The translations under genes and the position numbers were made by a program. From NCBI GenBank assembly GCA_032718475.1, contig JAUCBJ010005588.1:1-50280 (forward strand): 50,280 bases of DNA, written 5' to 3'. Each line of letters begins with the position of its first letter. Position 1 is the stretch's first letter. Source of the stretch: Nemertoderma westbladi (taxonomy: Eukaryota > Xenacoelomorpha > Nemertodermatida > Nemertodermatidae). The notes under the pieces were generated by a model that did no database searches, was not told the DNA's origin, and was given only the letters and a program-made list of their open reading frames with translations. This document shows, one piece after another, positions 41,588-50,280 of the stretch.

Positions 41588-44500
41588 ATGTCAGACACAA
41601 CCCAATCACTGTCGGATAGTCTCTTAGAAAGTGTTAGAATGACTGTTAGACAGTGTCTTAAAAAGATCAGTGACCCAGATTCAAGTATAGAACATCCTAG
41701 ATCCAAGTCTAAGTCACCTACTATTGTAAAAAAGGCCATCCCTACAGTAGTAGTGTCAGACCCTAGGCTAGTAGAACAACGTAGGTCTATCATCGGCACT
41801 CGGGCCCAAGTCAAGCGGGATCAAGAAGCAGCTATCAAACAGCAGCCACCTCCTAGCCAAGAACATAGTTCTCAGCGGCCCGATAGCTCCAGTAGTTCGG
41901 ATACTGTTGATCGGACGCCCGAACGCGGAGCGAAGATGGCGGATACGGTTTATGATGAGCGGCCAACCTATGAAGAATCAGCCGACGCCACTTCTTCTCA
42001 AGTGGAAAGCGAAGTGGAAAGCGAATTAACAGCAGCAGAGAAGCCGCGAACTAGAGACGCCATTGACATCTATCCGTCAGACTATCAGCGATTCCTAGGA
42101 GACGAAGAGTTGAGGAGACGACTGTCTGGACTTCGCCCTAATAGTGAAGGAACCAAGCTTGTGTTGGACGCAATCGATGCGGAAATGTTAGCTGCGAACC
42201 AAGCTAAATTTGATGAACGACTCCGCCTCGTTAGAGTCCAAGAAGAACAAATAAAGAAAAAACAGATAGAGGACCAAAAGGCAGCAGCAGTAGCAGCGGC
42301 AATGGCAGAAGCAGAAGTGGAAAGAAAGGCGGCAGCGGCAAAAGCAGAAGTGGAAAGAAAGGCGGCAGCGGCAAAAGCAGAAGTGGAAAGAAAGGCGGCA
42401 GCGACAAAAGCAGAAGTGGAAAGAAAGGCGCAACTTTCGCAAAATTTTCCAACTGGAGTTGGAAAATCTGCAAGAGACGCAGGACAACATAAATAAACGG
42501 TTAACTGCTAGTCAAATGCAGATGAGGAGTCGATCTACTCCCAAGCGCCAAGGATACACATCATCGGAGGAAGGCGAGACCACCGATCCTGAAGGCGGAG
42601 GAAATAGATCTCGTCTAAGCAGGCGTAGAAAAACATCTCACCGTCACAAATTGCCTGATTTGCCCCCAGCGGTTAGAAGACAACTAGCTAGCACAGACTT
42701 AAGTAGTATAGAACCTACAGACCAAATTATTAAGGTCAAAAGACTCCCTACTATAGTTGATGAGCCTGAAATAATTAGGCCTGTCGTTCCCAAAGCCACT
42801 CCTGTGCTGGAGACCCCTGTACTTCCAGAGCTTAACTCTAAATTCCCTTTACACAGTACTACACTGCCTGTACCCGGTAGAACAGTCCATGAGAATATCC
42901 CTGTCCTGATAGCAGAGAGAGAAATCAAAGATTTGTCTCCCGTCGTCCAGCGTCGGCCCGCTACAATGTTGGCGACTCCCGCTTCGGCGGTCGAGTGGGT
43001 AGAGGAGGGACGGCGGGGGATGAACCTCCTGCTCGGACAGATGCAGGAGACTGTCCACCAACTTAAGGGAACAGTAAGGGAAGGTAGGGCAGAGTTGCAA
43101 GAAGTGCAGCAAAGTATCGCGCTAGAACGCGACAAATTAGTCAACATCCAAAAGGGTATACCCATACCCCCTGTAAAATTGTGTCAACCTGTTAGGTCTG
43201 AAGTATTACATGCGCAAGGTGTGGAGCCTACACGCATCTATACTGCTAGTGAAGTAGAAACTCCTATAGCAAACCCTATTAAGGGTGATTATAGACCTGT
43301 TGTTAATGATGTTCCCTATAGACCTGATAATGATCCGAGAAATTTATATACCGATAATTCGATATTAAATAACACGATGGCCCAAGAAAGCTTTACGCGT
43401 CAGATGGCTAGAACAGAAGCCCGCCAAGCGGTCAAAGTGGGAGAGATCGTCAAATTCAATGGAGATGAGATGAAATGGTTACCTTTCAACGAATATTACA
43501 AAGACAGCATACAGAACTCTGTGCTATCTAACGGAGAGAAACTTAGGTTCCTCATCAAGTGCTTGGAAGGACCTCCCAAGTTAATGGCGTTAAAGTTTAT
43601 TGGACATCCAGAAGGATTAAGACAAGTTTGGGATACATTAAACATCAGGTATGGTAACAAGGATAACATAGCTAAGTATTTGTATGCAAAATTAGTAGCC
43701 CCCCGAAACTTCCTTAGTAGCGGTTTTATAGAGTTTTCCGATGAGATTCAGGAGATCTGTAGACAATTGGACTGGTTAGGTAAGTCTCATGAATATCAGA
43801 GTTCCATGGTTATTGGAGCCGTAGTCTCTACTTTACCCAAGGGTGGAGTATGTACACGCTGGGACAAGAAAGTGTTGTACATGAATGAACAACAACGACG
43901 AAGCCCTACCATGGCTGATCTCATGTCCTTCTTAGATAGTGAAGTAAAATTACAACTCATAAAGCAGTCCAGAGAGAAAACATCGGAAAATAAGGTAAGT
44001 GAGAAACCCATTTCTAGGAGAAGGATAATACCAGTGTGTTATACTGACGACGGCAAAAGCCAAGCTTCTCAAGAAGAGGACAGCGGGAAAGACACAGCAA
44101 AATCTTACTATGACAACAAGACCTATAAAGACGTAAGTAAATACAAGTCTCGAACCAGTGACAGGAGAGAACAGGTAACAACAACTCCTCCTACGTCTCC
44201 TAAGAGAATTCACGGAAGAAAGCCCGAAGAAAGAACGAGAGTGCATAACGTTACCCAAGGTAAGGTGAGTAACATCAAACCAAAATGTGCGCTGTGCGAC
44301 GGGCCCCACCGTTTGAGTGCGTGTGCTGAATTTCTAAAGAAATCCCTTGTAGACAGACGTACAGTCCTGTGGAATAAGCGGTTATGCTATAATTGCCTCA
44401 GATCAGGACACCAACGGCGAACCTGTTACTCCGACGTAAAGTGTGCAAAGTGTGGCGCGAAACATCACATCTTGTTACACAGTGAGTTCGAACGAGACAA

Positions 44501-45720
44501 CCCGAGTCAGGTAAGTGAGCCCGAACTACATGTCCAATTCAGTGATGTAAATGACACTGATCAAGAATCTGAGATGGAAGGATTCTATACGGACGAATTC
44601 TCCGACGCCAACGAATCCTGTTACCTAATAAATACTGCAGTGTATCGAGCACTTACTTACGAAAAGGACACCGACAATGAGTTCCCCCCAACTACCTTTG
44701 ACAGACAACCATCTTGGAAACCTCCAACTTCCAACGTAGGAATCAGAGAATTTCCTGTAGTGCAGGTAAGAGTTCACGGTCCCAACAAAAGTTACATAGT
44801 GAACGCCCTCCTTGACTCCGGCAGCATAGGAACATTCATCGATCAAGAACTAGCCGAAGATATCTTTGCTGGACAACCCAAATTCCGGACTAAATTGAAT
44901 ATGTCAGGAATTATGCAGGTTTGGAAATCTACCCTAACGGCAGATTACTATGTAGGTGTATTGTCCACCCCCCCAGGATAAATTAGGAGCACAAGGTATA
45001 AGGTCGGTAAAAATGGTGGCTATAAAGAACTTCGCTACTACTCAGGCAGACCTTTATAATTGGGACGAGGATGAGAGCATCCAACATCTTAAGATACCTT
45101 GATTCCAGACAGATTATCCTGGAGTGCAAATACTCATCGGCCAAAACGCGCATGAGGCGCTCGAGACATTGGAGAAACGGCCTGCTCAACCACAGCCACT
45201 ACAAACCTATGCGGTAAGAACTAGAGTAGGTTGGTACTTCACTGGCCCTTCCCGTAGAACTCTCAAAGAGAGATTACCTCAACAACAGGTATACCAAGTA
45301 AAGGAATGGGAAATGGAGAGCAGTGAGGTGGACGAACTAGCTGAGGGAACACCATACTCCTCAGATAATGACGATATTAACTCCAATGTAGATCAATGGA
45401 GACATTGCCTTGGGACGATTAATCCAGCCGACATCGCTTCCAGAGGAGCAACTCCTCAAGAACTGATAGATACTCCAGACTGGTTAGGTGGATCCGACTT
45501 CTTAAGTAAAGAAGAAGAAGAATGGCCTCCTCATCTTACTACGGCGGAGGTTAGACAGGCCAAGGGAGCGGAGAAAGTAACACAACAACTCAATCGCCCA
45601 GCTGGTCATTTACGTTTACTGGAAAGAGACCGAAAACTGTCCGGAAACTATGGAAGGCAAGATACTCTTCCTACGACCACTTCCCTAATCCGACAAATAT
45701 CTAGGGACTCCATAACGTAA
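41588..45720 (+). pseudogene. ORF1 of element 2: Gag-protease, broken
   Basis: It has the same domain order as 3364-8385. Relative to element 1 it lacks the region after the N terminus (about 180 codons), carries four 33-bp coiled-coil repeats, and lacks the SSWNRLCDAVIYF-type linker near the end. Breaks: a frame change near 42440-42460, a run of seven Cs at 44968-44974 where element 1 has six, and a stop TGA at 45100-45102 where element 1 has CGA. Frames used are 41588-42496, 42459-44981 and 45124-45720. Gag words (MKWLPFNEYYKDS), zinc knuckles (CALC, CYNC, CAKC) and the protease LLDSGSIGTFID are intact. NPADIASRG follows the protease with no RT, the same junction as in element 1. Confidence 0.85.
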
Positions 45721-47360
45721 TAATATATGGAGTGGGCTTGTGACTATATCATTTTATATTTGTTTTTATTTTATATTTATGTATGTATTATTATGTAATT
45801 TTATTATAATCGTTTTCTTTAATTTTATTTAGTAGAATGTTATTTTTAGTGATTATTTAGTAGATTAGTGCAATATATTAGTGTTTATTACGTACGTAAT
45901 TACTTATAATATATACATAGTGACGGCGAGAAATAATTTTTTCTCTTTCCTTACTGTCCGTATCATATTATAAATACGTGACTACAGTAAGATGAAATGT
46001 CCGTACTTATTAAAGTACAATAAAGCCCCTACTATATTTAAGTATTATTGGTAGGCAGAGTATTAGGAATGCAAAGTTCAGATCCTCGTGTCTCGGCTAA
46101 ACCAAGCTCTGGGTAGATCTTGGAAACGACTTGCCTCTTCACACTGACATTGCTTCGTGCGATATTGCTCTTCTACCTTATATTAAATAATACATATAGT
46201 AGCGTGATGTCCCTCTAACAGTAGCGTAAAACGCAAATAAATCTGTTAAACTTTTTGACCATCTGTAATTCTAGTCGATTAAGATATCGCGGCACCCACC
46301 GATATACTTGAAAGACAAATTCTAGAATCAGTGGTTAACGTCCCCAGACAAGTTCTGGAATAAATCGGTGCCCATCTTAAATATTAATTTAATATTTAGT
46401 AAAATCTGTAAAATTCAGATCCGTTAACAATTCTAGTCGATTAAGATATCGTAGCACTTACCGATAATCTTAAAAGACAATTTCATAGAATTAAGGATCC
46501 TATGTCCCCAGACCTGCTCTGGAATAAAAATTGTGTCAATTTTAACATCAAATAATAAAATTCACGGGAATAGATTTAAATTCATATTTTAAATGAATTT
46601 CATAAATTGTCATTTTGTGCAATTTATAACATTCCCAAAATTCCATTAATTAATAGATCATGGGAGCGGAGATTCATCCTATTGAGTGTATTGGCGTGCG
46701 AGAATCTCCGACATATAGTCAATAGCCGATAAAATTAATAAAATCATGCATAAAGAGGATATTGACAATTAAAGAATTATTATTATTTAGCATCCCAGAT
46801 CTGTATGCATGAGAATTACCCTAATTCTACCGCTAGCATTCCATAATGTCACCATAGCAACACCCACGCTAGAATTAGAAGCGAGTTAAAAGAACAATAG
46901 AAAGCTTGTCCCATTGCCTAGCATAGAGAATACCTAGCACACTGTTAGTATCCAAGGATACACAGTAATAACGTGACATTCTGGAAGGCACTGACTAACG
47001 GACAAATGGCACAATTATGTATGTATGTATGTGTACAATTGGTGACAGTTGTGTGGAATTTGTGCGTTTATAGGTGAATGTTACTGCTAAAGTATGTTTA
47101 CAGTAGCTAGTCGCAATTGTGAAAGTAGCCCAACTCTCCTATAGAAAGAACCTAAGTGGATCCAAGCCTTTGGGACGGACAGTGGAGTGACTTGTGCCGG
47201 TTATCGTTGTCGTGCTGTTGCTACATGTTGGCGTAAACACCGCGACGACGGTACATCGGCGCTGAGAATCCCACTGTCCGGGGGCAAAGAGAAGTAGGCA
47301 GCGACGCCCGCTCGCCTAAACATAAACTCATTCCGATATTAATAAACTCAGATAGCAGAT
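45721..47360 (+). other. Inter-ORF region of element 2
   Basis: Noncoding counterpart of 8386-10042, well conserved. It contains two copies of structured motif A (46268-46328 and 46430-46491), GGGAGCGG (46662-46669), and a GC-rich block with a 13-bp stem (47202-47214 with 47241-47253, three G-U pairs) about 110 bp before ORF2. Confidence 0.65.
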
Positions 47361-48810
47361 ATGACGGAGTTGATAGAAGATGATCTTGGTATCAGGGAGC
47401 GATATACTCTACCTTTACAAGCATTTGTGGATAGCTTGATACGCGGTGAAACCGATCCAACCATTACGGAGGACGATGGTCGTTATATCGAACCGCCGAT
47501 GTCCCAAGAGCAACTTACGCGTGAATTGGACTATCGAAAATTCACCGCTCGCTATACGCATCGTAATAGTACGTATATGGACTTCCTAACTACCGGCCAT
47601 CCTATCGATTTACATGATACGGACGATGTAGACACCGAAAGGGAAATGGTTCTATTTAAATATCATACCCAGTGGAGTCGTAACGATAAACCGAGAATAG
47701 ATCACGAAAATTCTATTCGTAACAGACTGGGAAGACGAACCAATATGCCTAGAATATGAGGAGATTCAGCCTATCGCGCCCCGGAACAGCGACAACGATT
47801 ACATCATAGAATGGTATCAAGGTCCACAGTGTCTCACTGCGTACAATTATCGCCATGCCAACTATGTTTCTCGGCAACGTTGTCGGTTATGCGCATCGAG
47901 AGACCATGTTACGCCCATGGACACCAATGTCCGCTGTGCCTATTTCCAAGAACAACCGACTATGGAAATTTATTGCGCATATTGCAGACTCAATAACTTG
48001 CATATCTTTGCGGTTTGCCCTCAATTTATGACTCAATGTCACCATTGTCAACTAAAGGGACATGCCAGTTTCGATTGCCCTTTTAATCACGATTTGGAAA
48101 GCGTAGATGAAATGATCACACTACGTTACATCCGAGCTTGGGAAGCGAACGCTGATTTACACTGTGATTCGCGCCATCGCTATTATCCCGGACGCGCTTA
48201 CGAAGGAGTTTATGCGTTCCATCCTTATCTATTCGCTTCGGTTGAACAGAAATCACGCATATCAAGTTACGAGCTACTGAAGCGCGTCGGAGAATGTATT
48301 TCAACCAAATTCGTGCGTAAATTTCTCAGGAGTGTTAATCCTAGCGACCTTCATTCCTATAACTTAATCAATTATATCCGTCAGGATCCGGACTATGGAG
48401 ACTTGTTTGTTAACTCACACCCCGAGTTACAGGAAGTATATCGACGGCCTTACGAATACCGAGCCCGCGAACGCGAGTTGGAAAGAACCATTAAACCCCG
48501 AAGGTTTCTAACTGCCTATGGTCCACCCACAGCCCTCGTTCAGACCACTCGTAGGGGACCCGTAAGAGCGGCTGTCTTGAAACGAGCTCTCAAAGCCATT
48601 AGACCCCTCTCACCTGACGTTGATGTCAATCAACCTGGTATTTCGACTGGCGGATACACCGACCATAATCCTACACCCTCTGATGCAATCATATTGCACC
48701 CTTCACCCAGGAGTTATAGCCCTCCTTGTAAAGTGGCTCGCCCCAAAGAGAAAAGGACTCTGGCTAGCTTTAAAAAACTGCGTAAACGCCGTCCGCGCAA
48801 GAAAGACTAA
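47361..48810 (+). pseudogene. ORF2 of element 2: novel zinc-knuckle protein, one frameshift
   Basis: It starts MTELIEDDLGIRERYTLPL; the frame to 47759 covers the N-terminal domain with DDGRYIEPPMSQEQLTRELD. A second frame, open before 47740 and up to 48810, carries the rest, so a one-base change lies between about 47640 and 47730. Cys/His clusters are CRLCASRDH (~47881), CAYCRLNNLHIFAVC (47974-48018, CX2CX5HX4C) and CHHCQLKGHASFDC (48037-48078, a perfect CX2CX4HX4C knuckle). The C terminus is very basic (KKLRKRRPRKKD). There is no signal peptide or membrane segment, so it does not look like an envelope. A nucleic-acid-binding, nucleocapsid-like role is inferred. I do not recognise the family. 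Confidence 0.75.
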
Positions 48811-48880
48811 CTGTTTAGAGTATTTACGTATATTAGAAACTGTGATTTTGTATATTTTATAGACTCAAATCCCATTTTCT

Positions 48881-48888
48881 GGGAGCGG
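48881..48888 (+). promoter_or_regulatory. Polypurine tract of element 2 (GGGAGCGG)
   Basis: It lies immediately before the TG of the 3' LTR, identical to element 1. Further copies of the octamer are inside ORF1 (45564-45571) and in the inter-ORF region (46662-46669). Confidence 0.7.
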
Positions 48889-50138
48889 TGTAAAAGCTTC
48901 TGTGGGATATAACTGGCCCTTTTGCTTCGCAATCCAGTTTCCCCCCAGGCGCTGGAATACTCTAAAAGGCTCTCTAACTATATATATTCCCCTCGCCCGC
49001 AAGGTACCGTTATAGGTGTTTTAACGGACATAAAAGTCATTCTTCTATATATGTGTTTTGGCGGACATGGTAAGGCAAAAAACCCAAAATGTACCAAATA
49101 CCTTTACACAGCTTAGCCGTGATGATTCATATTACGACATCTAACAGCTGGTTGCTGACATGGAAACAGCCATTGGACACATGGTTCTTTGTTTAGCTTA
49201 AGCCAATCAGAGCAATTTTTTCTGTCGATGTGGAGCTTTTCGGCCGATCATACTAGGAGTGTTCAGTCTTACTGTTTTTTCTTGATACTTTGTGTTGTTT
49301 GTATCTAGGCCAGGAACACCGGCTCTAGAGTCAATTCGTTTTCATACTTTAGAAGAAACATTAGTAGGCTTAAGATTATAGAGTGTATAACTGTTATCGA
49401 CTCAATCAGCACATACATTCATATCATATCTTAACCTACCGTCTTAATGCTTTTACTGTTGTCATATTTTGTATTAGTTGGTCGAATATTATTTGGAGAA
49501 CATATATAAAGAACCCAAATTTCCCAATTTTCTTGATACACTACAGGTTAGAGAGACGGGTTATATATAGCGATTGCGACTTATATTATTGTGGTTTGTA
49601 GTGAATTTAATGCTATTTGATAAGCACTACATGAATCCGTTGCTGTTCTCTTTATATATGATAAAATTCATTGACGGTCGGCAAATTAGTGAGCAGTATT
49701 GTGTGTTACCGGTAGTGTGCATGATTGTGACTGATAACTAAGCATTTCCTAAAGAATGCGCCTCATACGTGAATCATAAGCCTTACCGACTTACCGTTGT
49801 GATTAGTATAAGTCATATCTCTGTTTACTTAGATAGAGCGCCACGTCCTAAAGGAACTGTTAATATTTCCCGAAAGTAAATAATATTAGTCAGAAATTTA
49901 TTAACGATCAATCGAATAATACAATACAGTAAGCTTACACTGCAATAATAATCTAAGCCCTCAGAATCCAGTCTCCCGGGTATATCCAGCGGGTGAATGG
50001 ACGCGCACTAGGCTGGCTTCTGCTAATGTTGTGTTTATTGGTATTAAATATTTGTCATCTTCTAAAGTCTATTTATAAACCAAAAGACATATAAATTTTG
50101 GCAGGTTAAACTGCTAAAGGTCTTCAAAAGCGCGTACA
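48889..50138 (+). repeat. 3' LTR of element 2
   Basis: It is 1250 bp, TGTAAAAGC to GCGCGTACA, and almost identical to 38298-39419 where they overlap. It carries the complete end with the GGCAGGTTAAACTGCT hairpin at about 50099-50114. Confidence 0.92.
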
Positions 50139-50143
50139 AAAGC

Positions 50144-50280
50144 ATTCCTAAAGAATGCGCCATTTGCGTTATCTTATTGCCTAAAGAATGCGCCATTTGC
50201 GTTATCTCAATGCCACTCGTTGTAATTAGTGTCAGTCATAACTCTGCGTGATACTTAAAGCGCTACGCCCCAAAGGAACT
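50144..50280 (+). repeat. Older LTR, continuation after element 2
   Basis: It continues the LTR broken at 38297, with AAAGAATGCGCC, ACTTAAAGCGC and a CCAAAGGAACT block, and runs out of the window. A 33-bp unit beginning CCTAAAGAATGCGCC is tandemly duplicated (from 50147 and from 50180). Confidence 0.85.

Larger units (their letters stand above)
38298..50138 (+). mobile_element. Element 2: young non-autonomous BEL/Pao-type LTR retrotransposon
   Basis: It is 11.8 kb with perfect 5-bp target duplication AAAGC (38293-38297 and 50139-50143), inserted inside an older LTR of its own family. LTR termini are TGTA...TACA. The layout is the same as element 1: leader, ORF1, inter-ORF region, ORF2, purine tract, 3' LTR. 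The two LTRs differ at only about eight substitutions plus small indels over 1.1 kb (counted by eye), so insertion was recent. ORF1 and ORF2 are nevertheless both broken, and no RT or integrase core is encoded. Confidence 0.92.

Noticed and set aside
47361-48810. ORF2 as a retroviral-type envelope gene
   Set aside because: No signal peptide, membrane anchor or cleavage site. Cys/His knuckles and a basic tail indicate a nucleic-acid-binding protein instead.

Overview
The window looks like nuclear DNA of an animal, probably a marine invertebrate. It is AT-rich and has no bacterial gene organisation. It is packed with metazoan transposable elements: BEL/Pao and Ty3/gypsy LTR elements, RTE-like and other LINEs, a Penelope-like element, a tRNA-derived SINE and a DNA transposon. 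GGCCTA and ACCGGT words recur in the unique sequence. I cannot name the species. Almost nothing is convincing host coding sequence; the best candidate is one short minus-strand exon at 33526-33714.

Two long relatives of one LTR-retrotransposon family dominate both ends. Element 1 (61-12657) and element 2 (38298-50138) share one plan: LTRs of about 1.2 kb (TG...CA), a leader over 2 kb long with a duplicated hairpin block, ORF1, a structured inter-ORF region of about 1.6 kb, ORF2, a short purine tract and a 3' LTR. ORF1 encodes a coiled coil, a DUF1759-type Gag, zinc knuckles and a DSG aspartic protease. In both copies the protease runs almost directly into the short NP(T/A)DIASRG segment that normally lies after RT/RNase H. 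Reverse transcriptase, RNase H and nearly all of integrase are therefore missing, and the family must move in trans. ORF2 is unfamiliar, carries three Cys/His clusters (one a perfect CCHC knuckle) and ends in a basic tail. Element 2 has a 5-bp target duplication (AAAGC) and sits inside an older LTR of the same family (37569-38297 continuing at 50144). A solo LTR (26949-28136) has duplication AGCAT. Bases 1-60 are the end of another family LTR, apparently inserted into the 5' LTR of element 1.

Middle of the window, left to right. A decayed Ty3/gypsy element (12658-17080) is split by about 2.3 kb of other sequence bounded by 10-bp periodic arrays, and contains a 112-bp LINE tail with its own target duplication. 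A complete RTE-like LINE (17539-25224, 12-bp duplication GGTTGCTAGGAG) was itself hit by a DNA transposon (18755-22196) and by a second, 5'-truncated LINE of the same kind (23604-24779, 12-bp duplication). Then follow sparse AT-rich DNA, the solo LTR, a LINE RT scrap, and a 36-bp minisatellite of about 1.7 kb (31424-33139) with a 705-bp higher-order repeat. After the host exon come a SINE with a 17-bp duplication, an RTE endonuclease scrap, and a Penelope GIY-YIG endonuclease cut in two by another LINE whose RT frame is still open.

The most interesting unit is the RT-less two-ORF LTR family. It combines two zinc-knuckle proteins, repeated RNA hairpins, three copies of its purine-tract octamer and an unusual cluster of splice-donor-like sites in ORF1. 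All alignments and counts were made by eye; no database search was run.
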